Shown here piece by piece: positions 24,872 to 33,823 of a DNA stretch of 58,257 nt (position 1 is its first letter; each line of letters starts with the position of its first letter). This DNA comes from Desulfurococcales archaeon (GTDB lineage: Archaea > Thermoproteota > Thermoprotei_A > Sulfolobales > NBVN01): contig JAGDWE010000056.1 of assembly GCA_023255965.1 (NCBI GenBank), positions 1-58,257 of the forward strand, read 5' to 3'. Below the pieces are notes generated by a model that was given only the letters and a program-made list of their open reading frames with translations, was not told the DNA's origin and made no database searches. Position numbers and translations under genes: made by a program.

Positions 24872-27433
24872 TTAATATTCACATGAACGACAGTCCCCTG
24901 CCTCCCCCTCACGCAGTATTGGTTGCCTTTTTATCTTAAATCTATCGGCAAGCGCTTTCCTGCTCTTTTGCTCTGCCTCAGCTATTTCCTCTAGATCCCT
25001 AAAACTCCTACCCAACTCCCTCTCGGTCTCCTCTCGAGCTAACCTCTCAGCTATTTTTATACCAAACTGTATTACCTGCCTGGACTTACTTTTATCCCTA
25101 TAGATAGTTATACCTTTACATCCTAATTTCCATGCCATTAAGTATACGTTCCTGACGTCATCGATCGTCGCCTCAGCCCTCATATTTATGGTTTTACTCA
25201 CGCCTTGATCCGTCCATTGCTGCCATACAGCTTGGTGTAGCAAGTGCCATAGAGGCTCTATATCATGAGCTGTTACAAATATCCTCCTTAAATTCTTCGG
25301 TATGAATGGATTATGAGATATGCTCCCAGATTCAGCCACCACCCTAATGACGTCAGGTTCATCCAATCCAAGCTCCTCCAGGTATTCGAGGAATAGCGGA
25401 TTAATCTCAATGAACGTGCCAACACTTACCTGCCTAATAAACGCTAATGCAAAGATAGGCTCTATACTTGATGAGGTACCAGCTATTATGGATATGGTAC
25501 CAGTAGGCGCTATACTCAACACTGTAGCATTTCTCAATCCGTATTTTAGTATTTGCCCCTTAAGGTAGTCCCAATCAACTTTAGGTCTTTCCATAACTAA
25601 GGCTCTAACATGGTCTGAGGGCGAACCCTCGATACCCGCCAACTTAAGTATTTCCTCTAAGGACTTTCTATAATCCCATATAAACCTATATAACTTGGGA
25701 TTCCATGCTGGGAAGGGCTTTCTCTCCATAGCTAATTCAACACTCGCGATGTATGCGTTGTAGAGTATCCATTCAGCTAAATGGTACGCTAGGTATAGGG
25801 CATCAATGGAATTGTAGGGAATGTTTAACTTTATAAGCATATGTGCCCAGCCCATAACACCTAAGCCTATTTTCCTAGATTTCTTAGTTTCCCTCTCAAT
25901 TTGTGGGAGCGGATATTTATTTAAGTCAATCACGTTATCCAAGAACCTGAGTGCAAGCTTCACGTCATTAGCTAGCTCGTTCCATAGTATTACGGCTCTC
26001 CCATCCACATTAGAAACGTATTTTTCAAGATTTATAGAACCTAAGTTGCAGGACTCCCACTCACGTGCTGGCACCTCGCCGCAAGGGTTAGTCGCATTTA
26101 TTTTACCTAAATACCATACCGGATGCCGCCTATTTATGGTATCTATGAATAGCAATCCAGGATCACCAGAATCCCAGGCACACCTGACTATTTCATTAAA
26201 TAACTCTAACGCGCTAACCGTGTTAACTATAGCGTTTTCCTTCTTAGCTATCTCTAAAGCCTCATCAAATGTAATTAATAATGATTTGTCTAATTCTATA
26301 GACCCGCCGGCTTCTTCTAGTTCGTTAATTATTGCCTCCTGAACCCATTCTTCATCCATGTAACCTCTTGCCCAGACGATGGCGTAGTATCGAGAATCGT
26401 TATGTCCTGGAATTAGGCAAGTTAAACGTGGATTTATCAGATGCCATACGCCCCCCTCTTCAAGCGCCTTCATGAAGATGTCATAAACGCCTACGGATAT
26501 ATTGAAGTTCTGAAGATTTACATCCTTCAGTTCTCCTGATTTACTTTTAATGAATTTAAGTATATCTGGATGCCATACGTGAAGTACTCCCATATTAGCG
26601 CCTCTCCTCCTACCGCCCTGCTTAATAACGTCTGTAGCTGCATCGTACATCTTCATGAATGAAACAGGTCCCGAGGCAACCCCAGCGGTACTTGCAACCA
26701 CATCGCCTTCAGGTCTCAGCTCTGAAAAGGAGTATCCAGTACCTCCTCCCTGTTGATGGATTAATGCTGATGCCCTCAACGAGTCCATAATGCCCTCGCC
26801 CTCAGGAGTGGTCAACGCGTCCCTCACAGGTAGAACAAAGCACGCCGAAAGCAACCCCAGCTTAGTTCCTGAATTCATTAATGTGGGGCTGTTTGGAATG
26901 AATTTCTGTGAAATCATTAAATCATAGAATTTCTTAGCAAAATACTCCTTAGCATTGCCTTCAATGCTAGCAATGTAATTAGCCACCCTCATAAATAACA
27001 TCTTAGGTGTCTCAAGATATCTTAAGCTTCTGCTGTCCTTAAGTAGATATCTGGATTCTAGAACCTTAAGTGCTTGGTAGGTGAACTTGAAGTCATCTTC
27101 ATCTATAGCATTCCATCTACCTTTACCGTAGACATCATTATATATCCTAGATAGGACGTAGGTTCTAGCGCTTAATTCGAATTTAGGATCAATGATAACC
27201 CTGCTTATTAATGCTTTCTCAACGAGATCTGCTATGTATTTAGAATTCACTACAGTCCTCTCTTTAATGTTATTAATGACTTCATCAACCACCTCATCAA
27301 GGTACTGAAGCAAGTTATACTTAGCCAGAGCTTTTGTTATCGAATTCCTTAACTTAGATACAGCAAAGTACTCACTTCTGCCGTCTCTCTTCATCACCGC
27401 GAGCTGCGATAATGAAGTACTGATACTCCTCAC
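24872..27433 (-). CDS. nrdJ: Class II (adenosylcobalamin-dependent) ribonucleotide reductase
   Basis: Converts ribonucleotides to deoxyribonucleotides with an adenosylcobalamin radical. The 853-residue product has an N-terminal ATP-cone (VMKRDGRSEYFAVSKLRNSI, about 13-32). The ten-stranded barrel contains PNSPTLMNSGTKLG, ACFVLPV, NATNPCGEVP and SIAPTGTISIIAGTSSSIEP. A C-terminal redox pair is present in GDCRSCEY. About 70 residues are inserted between INPR and ELFNEIV compared with the shortest homologues, possibly a lineage feature. Ribosome-binding GGTGAGG precedes the start. Confidence 0.94.
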   Translation of the reverse strand: MRSISTSLSQLAVMKRDGRSEYFAVSKLRNSITKALAKYNLLQYLDEVVDEVINNIKERTVVNSKYIADLVEKALISRVIIDPKFELSARTYVLSRIYNDVYGKGRWNAIDEDDFKFTYQALKVLESRYLLKDSRSLRYLETPKMLFMRVANYIASIEGNAKEYFAKKFYDLMISQKFIPNSPTLMNSGTKLGLLSACFVLPVRDALTTPEGEGIMDSLRASALIHQQGGGTGYSFSELRPEGDVVASTAGVASGPVSFMKMYDAATDVIKQGGRRRGANMGVLHVWHPDILKFIKSKSGELKDVNLQNFNISVGVYDIFMKALEEGGVWHLINPRLTCLIPGHNDSRYYAIVWARGYMDEEWVQEAIINELEEAGGSIELDKSLLITFDEALEIAKKENAIVNTVSALELFNEIVRCAWDSGDPGLLFIDTINRRHPVWYLGKINATNPCGEVPAREWESCNLGSINLEKYVSNVDGRAVILWNELANDVKLALRFLDNVIDLNKYPLPQIERETKKSRKIGLGVMGWAHMLIKLNIPYNSIDALYLAYHLAEWILYNAYIASVELAMERKPFPAWNPKLYRFIWDYRKSLEEILKLAGIEGSPSDHVRALVMERPKVDWDYLKGQILKYGLRNATVLSIAPTGTISIIAGTSSSIEPIFALAFIRQVSVGTFIEINPLFLEYLEELGLDEPDVIRVVAESGSISHNPFIPKNLRRIFVTAHDIEPLWHLLHQAVWQQWTDQGVSKTINMRAEATIDDVRNVYLMAWKLGCKGITIYRDKSKSRQVIQFGIKIAERLAREETERELGRSFRDLEEIAEAEQKSRKALADRFKIKRQPILREGEAGDCRSCEY

Positions 27434-27481
27434 CTAATTAATCATTACCTAATTTCATTAATAAAAACGAATTCAATGTTA

Positions 27482-27520
27482 AGGCGCAACCGCCTAATAT
27501 GTGGTGGTAATACCATCACC
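27482..27520 (-). terminator. Hairpins after cdvC
   Basis: Two inverted repeats lie between the cdvC stop and the reductase promoter: AGGCG/CGCCT (27482-27495) and an imperfect GGTG...CACC palindrome (27503-27520) adjoining the stop codon. They could end the cdv transcript. Archaeal termination relies more on T-tracts, which are weak here, so the call is tentative. Confidence 0.3.
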
Positions 27521-28651
27521 TTACACAGCCTTAAATTTCTCATACCATGACTCATAAACTTTAACGAGTTCTTTGGTAACGCTAGGCTTTCTACTCCTTA
27601 TTACCTCCATAAAGTCATCCATGGTAATCCTCCTAGGCTCTCCTACACCACCATATTTTTCGAACAATTCTTTAACGGCTCTTAAATGTGTAGCCATAAC
27701 TATGTCCCTTATATCGCTACTCGTATATCCATCGAGGGTTTCAGCTAACTTATCTAAATCTACATCATCGGATAGCTTTAAACCGTTAGTATATAGTTTA
27801 AGTAATTCCAATCTAGCCTCCCTATTTGGTAATGGCACGTAAATCCTCTTCTGGAACCTCCTTATGAATGCATCATCTAATCTCCAGGGCTTATTAGTTG
27901 CCGCTATAACGTACACTAAGTACTTAAATGATTTATCTAGCACTCCATCCATTTCTTTTAAGAACTGATTTCTAACTCTAACCTCACCACCTACCTCATT
28001 ACTAAAAACACCTAGGAGTGAATCCACTTCATCGATGAAGATAATGACTGGTCTGCCACTCATTGATAATTCTCTGGCCTTCTTAAATATTTTTGCAACG
28101 TTCTTCTCCGCCTCACCAAGCCACTTAGACATGATAGTTGCTGCGTCTAGATGTATAAATACACCATCAACCTCAGTTGCAATGGCTGCAGCTAATAAAG
28201 TCTTACCGCAGCCTGGCGGGCCAAATAACAATATACCTCTATGCCATCCTAACGGAAATAAGTCAGGTCTTTTAGTAGGGTATATAATGGCCTCTCTAAT
28301 TGCTTCCTTAGCCTCCTCAAGATCGGCTATATCGTTGAATTTAATCCCAGGTTTATCCTTAAGCACGACGTCCTCCACTACGTCATCCGACTCAACCATA
28401 CTCGCATTACTCGTAGCTGCCAACTTAAGTGACTCCAGATCCTTAATTCTTTTTTCGTATTCCTTAATCCATTGTCTGTACACAGAGTTAAGGCCGTTGT
28501 CCGGATAAAGGGAAATTATTTTCTTAAGCAAATCAACAACCTTTTTATAGTGCTTTATCGCATCATCGTATTTACCTTCTTTATCAAACCTAACTGCCTG
28601 GATAGCGTGTTGCCTAGCCATTCCTTCAAGGTATTCAAGAGTATGACTCAA
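27521..28651 (-). CDS. cdvC: CdvC, Vps4-like AAA ATPase of cell division
   Basis: ATPase that remodels and disassembles ESCRT-III polymers at the division site. Residues 1-75 form a helical MIT domain (ARQHAIQAVRFDKEGKYDDA). The AAA module follows with Walker A GPPGCGKT (144-151), Walker B IIFIDEVDSL (about 204-213) and the arginine-finger region RRFQKRIYVPLP. The length of 376 residues matches Vps4/CdvC. It is the last gene of cdvA-cdvB-cdvC. Confidence 0.95.
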   Translation of the reverse strand: MSHTLEYLEGMARQHAIQAVRFDKEGKYDDAIKHYKKVVDLLKKIISLYPDNGLNSVYRQWIKEYEKRIKDLESLKLAATSNASMVESDDVVEDVVLKDKPGIKFNDIADLEEAKEAIREAIIYPTKRPDLFPLGWHRGILLFGPPGCGKTLLAAAIATEVDGVFIHLDAATIMSKWLGEAEKNVAKIFKKARELSMSGRPVIIFIDEVDSLLGVFSNEVGGEVRVRNQFLKEMDGVLDKSFKYLVYVIAATNKPWRLDDAFIRRFQKRIYVPLPNREARLELLKLYTNGLKLSDDVDLDKLAETLDGYTSSDIRDIVMATHLRAVKELFEKYGGVGEPRRITMDDFMEVIRSRKPSVTKELVKVYESWYEKFKAV

Positions 28652-28688
28652 TTAGCCCACCACGAAATAAGCTGATTAATTATAAAAA

Positions 28689-29585
28689 CTAAAATATTAT
28701 TTTATTCTTCTCCTTTAATGACCTTAATGCCTGTAGTATCTCCTCTTTACTTACATTAAATTGTTTAGCCGCATCAGCAACATCTATAAATCCACCATGA
28801 GCTATAACGTACTCTAGCACCTTACCCTCTAGGGACCTATCTTTAACTCGATTTAGCTCACGCCTGCTATCAATTTGCTGCACCTGAGCATTTGACTCTA
28901 CAGCATCTGTGACATTAGTCGCTAATTCTTTTATGGTTGATGACTGAGGATTTTGTGCGTTGGAAGTTTTAAGTAATTCATCTGGTATTTGAGGTAATGA
29001 CTTACTTAATTTAGCTTCAGCTACTTCCTTAACTTCCTGAAGTATTTTCTGGGCCTCGACGGACATCGCATCAGAGATCTTATCCTGCGGAACAACGCTT
29101 CCAGACGTCGTGACTATTAAGTTCCTAATTTCCGTCGATAATAGCTCTATGCCAGTAGCTACCTCAGGGACTACATTGCTTATCTGTCCTTTTAAAACAT
29201 TTAATATGCCTAAGACCGAAGTTAGCGTTGGGTTAACGTTGCTTATTTCCTTAATGGTCTCTATACGCAATATCGCCTTCTCCAGGGCTAAGACAGCGGT
29301 GTATATATTCATAATTATCTTCCTAATCTCAGCAAGCTCATTAACGTATATAGTCGACTTGGCTTTATCACCTTTAACGTAGGCAGTAATAGCAGATTTA
29401 AATAGCTCATCATGCCTAGCCTTTAAACGGCTTACGGTCTCCTCAAGCATATCCCTATATTCCCTTAATTTAATAACTATCTCAAGAATTGACTTCCTTA
29501 GAGTCCTCTTACTACTCCATGTAGTGAAGACTTTAAGGAACTTAGTGAACCTCCCTAAGTCGCTACTGATGGCTACTACACTCAC
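28689..29585 (-). CDS. cdvB: CdvB, ESCRT-III-like division protein
   Basis: Forms the constricting polymer at mid-cell. The basic helical Snf7-like core covers about 1-170 (KFLKVFTTWSSKRTLRKSILE near the start). A Pro-containing segment (LPQIPDELL, about 195-203) resembles the MIM2 peptide that binds the CdvC MIT domain. A C-terminal winged helix (about 245-298, FIDVADAAKQFNVSKEEILQ) binds CdvA in other archaea. It lies 13 bp after cdvA. The order and motifs leave little doubt. Confidence 0.94.
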   Translation of the reverse strand: MSVVAISSDLGRFTKFLKVFTTWSSKRTLRKSILEIVIKLREYRDMLEETVSRLKARHDELFKSAITAYVKGDKAKSTIYVNELAEIRKIIMNIYTAVLALEKAILRIETIKEISNVNPTLTSVLGILNVLKGQISNVVPEVATGIELLSTEIRNLIVTTSGSVVPQDKISDAMSVEAQKILQEVKEVAEAKLSKSLPQIPDELLKTSNAQNPQSSTIKELATNVTDAVESNAQVQQIDSRRELNRVKDRSLEGKVLEYVIAHGGFIDVADAAKQFNVSKEEILQALRSLKEKNKIIF

Positions 29586-29597
29586 TGGCTCCCCCTC

Positions 29598-30296
29598 TTA
29601 ATGATCGACTACCTGAACTTGAATCGGCGTGGGCGTACTGGTTATAGGTGGTTGAGGTAATTGTTGAATTGATGCTGGAGCTTTAGTCTCTAGAGGTTCT
29701 GCCTCCAACTTCTCCACTAACTCTAAGTGCCTCTCTATATCCTTCTTCTCATCTTGAGCCTTGGTTTTAGATTGCCTGAGGTAATCTATTGACGCCTTAT
29801 ATGACGCCTCGCTTACTTCATTAGACATATAGAGGATCATTAAATTCGATATAGCTTTCTCCAACCTTATTATGTGATCTTCTAAATCGTTTGCCCTCTG
29901 TCTAAGCCTACCCTTAACCTCCCTAACTTTCTCTTTGATCCTTGTAAGCTCCTTATCTAACCTGCCCTTTATCTCCTCATACGCATGACCCGGAATACTA
30001 CCCTTTCTGTACAATTCCTCAACAGCCCTCATCCTCTTTCTAATCCTATCAAGCTGATTCTCAACAGACACCGCATCAACCTTCCAATCCTGGATTACAA
30101 CTATACCATCTGGGGTTAATTTCAACTTCTCTGACGAGATGGTTTTATAATTATCTTCATTTAGAGCCACTTCGATAGACTCTACATTGCCAGAAACATC
30201 TGAATATATTGACAGAAGGGTCCCCACATACCTACCATATTCATCCTTTATTTTCTGACCCAAGTATCTCTCAATTTGATCTATAGTAATTACCAT
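29598..30296 (-). CDS. cdvA: CdvA, membrane-associated division protein
   Basis: First acting Cdv protein, which recruits CdvB to membrane. A PRC-barrel-like N-terminus (GQKIKDEYGRYVGTLLSIYS, about 13-32) is followed by a long coiled coil (about 80-190) and a Pro/Thr-rich linker. The last residues (TPIQVQVVDH) form the short ESCRT-III-binding peptide. I favour the ATG at 30296, because GGTG lies 7 nt before it; the ATG at 30302 adds two residues. A TATA-like GTATTTAG lies at about 30321-30329. Confidence 0.93.
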   Translation of the reverse strand: MVITIDQIERYLGQKIKDEYGRYVGTLLSIYSDVSGNVESIEVALNEDNYKTISSEKLKLTPDGIVVIQDWKVDAVSVENQLDRIRKRMRAVEELYRKGSIPGHAYEEIKGRLDKELTRIKEKVREVKGRLRQRANDLEDHIIRLEKAISNLMILYMSNEVSEASYKASIDYLRQSKTKAQDEKKDIERHLELVEKLEAEPLETKAPASIQQLPQPPITSTPTPIQVQVVDH

Positions 30297-30369
30297 TACC
30301 ATACACCGTATGAATAACTACTAAATACTTAATCTTAAAAAACTTCAGACATTTAATCTAACCAACCCG

Positions 30370-30560
30370 CTCCCCCAAGAGCGGTTATTGATTTTCATAT
30401 TCGTTGATTGCCACCCCCAGGCCCCTGCCGCTTTCCTGGGGCGGTTCTCGGAAGCCGGGGTCGCCGACATATCTATAGGGGGTTTATAGACCTAGAAGTT
30501 AAGGCTAGGCAAGCACACGACCTCGGTGTACCTCATGGCACTAAGGGGGATTACGAAGCA
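30370..30560. other. GC-rich island with hairpins beside the decayed transposon
   Basis: The 387-bp gap between cdvA and the TnpB remnant contains an unusually GC-rich stretch. It shows CCGCTC/GAGCGG (about 30369-30386) and CCCCAGG/CCTGGGG around 30415-30440. A frame on the plus strand (30408-30653) has no recognisable similarity and odd composition, so I do not call it a gene. It may be a structured RNA or an end of the mobile element. A TATA-like TAATTAAAAG on the minus strand near 30640 could drive an RNA through it. Confidence 0.4.
30474..30498 (+). repeat. Direct repeat left of the IS607-like remnant
   Basis: TATAGGGGGTTTATAG followed by ACCTAGAAG closely matches 32007-32039 (TATAGGGGTTTATCAG, 8-nt spacer, ACCTAGAAG). 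The two copies bracket the transposase remnants, about 1.5 kb apart, and may be element ends or duplicated flanking sequence. Confidence 0.5.
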
Positions 30561-30689
30561 AAAAAGCAAACGAGCCCGATGACCATGAAATATGTTACAG
30601 CCCCAGCATTCTCCTACCTACCGCGACCTCCCTTCACTTTTAATTACTTTTAGTCACAGTAGGGGTCGGGTTCTCATAGCGGTTTATTC

Positions 30690-31704
30690 GTGGAGGGTGT
30701 TGACTATGAAAAGGCTTTCTTACTTGGATGGAGGTTTAAGCTGGCGGTTAATGAAGCCGTTAAAATGCTTAAGCAGGGATTGGACGAAGAGTCTGTGCTT
30801 AGGAAAATATATGAGTTCTTGCCAAACTACGTATATGCGGGGTCGTGTCTTAAGCAAGCAAAGGCTATTGCCGAAGGGCTTGTGTTTCATAAAGCCTCTT
30901 CAGCATTTGCGAACAAGCCATTTATTTTCTCTCGTGGCAACAAATTCGATAATGGGAATGGGAATATAAAGCTTGTATCCGTTGATAGGGTTAAGATAAA
31001 GTACCTTGATGGTTCCTGGATAGAGGGAAGAGTTTCATTTGATGAAAAGTATAATGCGTTGCTTAAGGAGTTAATAGAGCTTGCCAACAAGGAAATGGAA
31101 GGATATGCGGCTAGAATTGTTTTGGAAATAAGCTAAGGCTTTACATCAGCATCCCAACAGCTCTATACACAAAACACTTAGGGGAGGATAGAAGCATATA
31201 TTACAACACACTACTTGGAATCGACGTAAACTCCGACAGAGTAAACGGAGTCGTTATAGATTTCAATGGAAGAATTGTGAAGATTATCAACAAGCACTTT
31301 CATCACATAACATCACCTAGTTACCCAAGAGACAAGGCAAGAAGCGAGAGACTGCAATCACTTTTCAACATAATTGATTCAAGTGCGAACTACTTTGGGA
31401 TAAAAGCCGTTGTTTTTGAAGATCTATTTAAAATAAAGAGTAGGAGTCCCACGAGAAACCCCAACGCCAATAGAAAGATATCTAGATTTACAAAAAGAGA
31501 AATGCTTATACACGGAGCACTGCATGCCATGAAAAAGAAATGTATTGTCATATTTGTGAATCCGAGCGGAACAACAAATTCTAAGAAGCACGAGGAAATA
31601 ATGAGGAGACTGGTTTGGATAGGCACACAGCATCAGCATATCTAATAGCTTTAAAAGGGCTAAAGACATTGACATCAAGCAATACAAACCATTATAAAAA
31701 GTGA
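30690..31704 (+). pseudogene. tnpB: TnpB-family nuclease remnant, two frameshifts
   Basis: Three pieces in different frames together make one TnpB-like protein. Residues from 30690 to 31136 are the basic helical N-terminal part. After a frame change near 31131 comes the RuvC domain with LLGIDVNSD (first catalytic Asp) and AVVFEDLF (catalytic Glu). A second frame change near 31613 leads to GLDRHTASAYLIALKGL, which carries the last catalytic Asp and ends at 31704. This subtype has GTTNS..HEEIM where others have a zinc ribbon. With two frameshifts it cannot make an intact product. Confidence 0.8.
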
Positions 31705-31960
31705 AGCAGCTTCATCTAGGCAAGTCAAAGCCTTGGAGGAGTGGGCTAGGAAAAATAATATCCAAGAATATGAGGTCATAACCGATATTGGCAGCGGTCT
31801 CAACGAGGATAGGAAGGGCTTTAAGAAGATACTAAGGCTTGCTACAGAAAAAAGGATATCAAAGATCGTTGTGGCATATCCAGATAGGCTGACTAGGTTC
31901 GGTTTCAAAACACTTGAGGAGCTTTTAAGATCCTTTGGTGTTGAGATAGTTTCTAAATAG
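31697..31960 (+). pseudogene. IS607-type serine recombinase (TnpA) fragment
   Basis: A frame of about 85 residues matches the core of IS607-family serine recombinases: QVKALEEWARKNN, then DIGSGLNEDRKGFKKIL, then VVAYPDRLTRFGFKTLEELL. The N-terminal DNA-binding domain and the segment with the catalytic Ser are missing, and the C-terminus stops early. It lies after the TnpB remnant, the reverse of the usual tnpA-tnpB order, so it may come from a second insertion or a rearranged element. Confidence 0.75.
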
Positions 31961-31993
31961 AGAGGATAAAGAGCCGTCGTTAGCTGTTTTGAG

Positions 31994-32003
31994 TTTTATA
32001 AAA
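31994..32003 (+). promoter_or_regulatory. TATA box before the structured repeat
   Basis: TTTATAAAAG is a strong archaeal TATA element with no protein gene downstream on the plus strand. It predicts a start near 32020-32028 and thus transcription through the GC-rich repeat that follows. Confidence 0.5.
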
Positions 32004-32006
32004 GCT

Positions 32007-32039
32007 TATAGGGGTTTATCAGGAGGAAATACCTAGAAG
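32007..32039 (+). repeat. Direct repeat right of the IS607-like remnant
   Basis: Partner of 30474-30498: TATAGGGGTTTATCAG, an 8-nt insertion, then ACCTAGAAG. It overlaps the start of the putative structured RNA. Confidence 0.5.
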
Positions 32040-32245
32040 GAGGGGAGGGAAAGGAGGCCCAGGATGGGGGGTTCCCCCACGGCGATGATCCTGAGGATTC
32101 TATGAGGGAGGAGCTGCGGGTAGGGGTCACCCAAAGCTGGCGGGGCCCAACGATATTGGCCCGATGAATGGGGCTCTGGGGGCGATGGAGCCAAGGGTAG
32201 AGGATTAATATTGAAGAGCATTAAGCCCGATGAAACCCGAACCCC
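32025..32245 (+). ncRNA. Putative structured RNA / repeat copy A
   Basis: A GC-rich, non-coding stretch whose part 32079-32245 recurs, inverted and diverged (roughly 85 percent identical by eye), at 58090-58257. Hairpins are kept in both copies, including GGGCC/GGCCC around 32137-32160 and TTAAT/ATTAA (32205-32209 with 32220-32224). In copy B the latter is TTGAT/ATCAA, a compensatory A-U to G-C exchange. It ends in CCCGATGAAACCCGAACCCC, and an imperfect copy of that tail follows at 32258-32285. It begins after a good TATA box. It could be an RNA gene family, or the RNA-encoding end of a TnpB-type element, given the remnants next to it. The rest of the 400-bp gap (to 32362) holds one weak hairpin (ATCAC/GTGAT, about 32315). 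Confidence 0.6.
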
Positions 32246-32362
32246 CTACATAAATTCCATCAAGCCCATGAAATCTAAACCCTATAGAGGCGGACATATG
32301 TAGGATCACTTAATGTGATTAGAAAGAAAGTTGGTCAGAAAATGAATTAATTTATTAAAATT

Positions 32363-33823
32363 TCATCGACTAATTATATTTAGCAGCTTCCCGTCCTTAC
32401 TGTACAGGTAAATCGTTAGCCTCATACCACCTGGCGTGGTGTGGGTGGCACATGCATGACAAGGATCATAAGCTCTAAATGCCATTTCAATCATGTTTAA
32501 GAGGCCTTCCTCTATCATGCCATTCCTTATCAAGCTCCTAGCTGCTTTATCTACCGAGAGCGCCATCCTCGCCGAGTTATGCTGTGTGGCTACTAGTAAA
32601 TTAGCTTTAGTTATTATGCCTTTATCGTTAGTTTCATAATGGTGGATTAAGACCCCGCGCGGCGCCTCAACGACCCCTATTCCAACTCCCTTAGGTTCCT
32701 TAGGCATGTTTCTAACATTTTGATCTAATATTTCAGGATCTTCAGCAAGCTCCTTAGCTCTCTCGGCTGCATATATCATCTCTATCACCCTAGCCCAGTG
32801 CATTGCCAGCGTATGGTGTATCGGCTTGCTACCAATTCTAGCGAACATCTCCTCATAGGCCTCCTGAGCATGATGCGTGCTCATGCCTTCAGCTACGTTT
32901 AACCTAGCCAGTGGTGCTACTGAGAATATCCCACTATCTTCACCATCAATGAAACCTTTCCAGCCGATCTTCCTTAGGTATGAGAACCTTACGTATGTCC
33001 ACGGCTCCACATGCTCTGCTATGTGGTCTAGGTACTCATGTACATCGAATTTAACGAGCTCCTTGCCATCGGGTCTTACAACTCTAAGCATCCCATCGTA
33101 GAAGTTAACTCTATTAGCGTTATCAACTAAACCCATATAGTAGGTCCTATGCGTGTAGGCATCGCTTGTAATTAAGTTGATGTAGTCGTTATTTGATATG
33201 ACGCGCTCTTTAAATAATTTATACGTGAACAACGCTAGATCTAATGCCTTATTGCTTACCTCAATAACCTTATTCCTTATATCCTCAGTAAGCGGTTTAG
33301 ATATTCCTCCAGGCAATCCAAATACTGGGTGTATTACCTTACCCGCTATAGAGGTAATGATGTTCCTAACCTCACTTCTAGTTTTAATCACCTTCAAGCC
33401 TACTTCGCTACCTATCTTCTTCAATACGCCGAAGATATTCCTCTCCTCCTTAGGTGCCTTAGGACCTACTATGAAATCCGGTCCACCCAAGAAGTAGAAG
33501 TGTAGGGCGTGATCTTCAAACATGAAGAGGTTGTAGACTAGCTCCCTTATCTTCCTAGCTGCTGGTGGGGGAGAAACTTGATATAGGTCGTCAAGAGCCT
33601 TCGTTGCAGCCATATGATGGGCTGTCGGGCACACCCCACATATCCTAGAGGTTATCTGAGGCGCATCCTCAGCTGGTCGACCAACTAGGAATCTCTCAAA
33701 GCCCCTGATTTCGGGTATCTGCATATACGCCTTGATCGCATTACCACTGTCATCCAAGAATACAACTATCTTCCCATGCCCCTCTAACCTAGTTATCGGG
33801 TCGATCGTTATTACCTTACTCAT
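32363..33823 (-). CDS. mvhA: Group 3 NiFe hydrogenase large subunit, MvhA type
   Basis: Catalytic subunit that splits or forms H2 in the cytosol. The four NiFe ligands are present: RICGVCPTAHH (about residues 60-70) and DPCHACATH near the C-terminus (about 454-462). The tail after that His is the segment normally removed by a maturation protease. At 486 residues, with DPITRLEGHGKI at the start, it fits the F420-non-reducing MvhA group. It overlaps mvhG by 4 bp. As the final gene of hdrCBA-mvhDGA, it should feed electrons through MvhG and MvhD to HdrA. Confidence 0.93.
   Translation of the reverse strand: MSKVITIDPITRLEGHGKIVVFLDDSGNAIKAYMQIPEIRGFERFLVGRPAEDAPQITSRICGVCPTAHHMAATKALDDLYQVSPPPAARKIRELVYNLFMFEDHALHFYFLGGPDFIVGPKAPKEERNIFGVLKKIGSEVGLKVIKTRSEVRNIITSIAGKVIHPVFGLPGGISKPLTEDIRNKVIEVSNKALDLALFTYKLFKERVISNNDYINLITSDAYTHRTYYMGLVDNANRVNFYDGMLRVVRPDGKELVKFDVHEYLDHIAEHVEPWTYVRFSYLRKIGWKGFIDGEDSGIFSVAPLARLNVAEGMSTHHAQEAYEEMFARIGSKPIHHTLAMHWARVIEMIYAAERAKELAEDPEILDQNVRNMPKEPKGVGIGVVEAPRGVLIHHYETNDKGIITKANLLVATQHNSARMALSVDKAARSLIRNGMIEEGLLNMIEMAFRAYDPCHACATHTTPGGMRLTIYLYSKDGKLLNIISR

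Noticed and set aside
28689..29585. Generic coiled-coil annotation for the gene between cdvA and cdvC
   Set aside because: The Snf7-like basic N-terminus, the Pro-containing MIM2-like segment, the C-terminal winged helix and the operon position identify CdvB.
30408..30653. 81-residue plus-strand frame
   Set aside because: It is Pro/Gly/Arg-rich because of the underlying GC-rich hairpins, has no ribosome-binding site and no recognisable domain.
32218..32285. Two AAGCCC.ATGAAA units resembling CRISPR repeats
   Set aside because: There are only two imperfect units, no regular spacers and no cas genes; they are better explained as a duplicated tail of the structured repeat.
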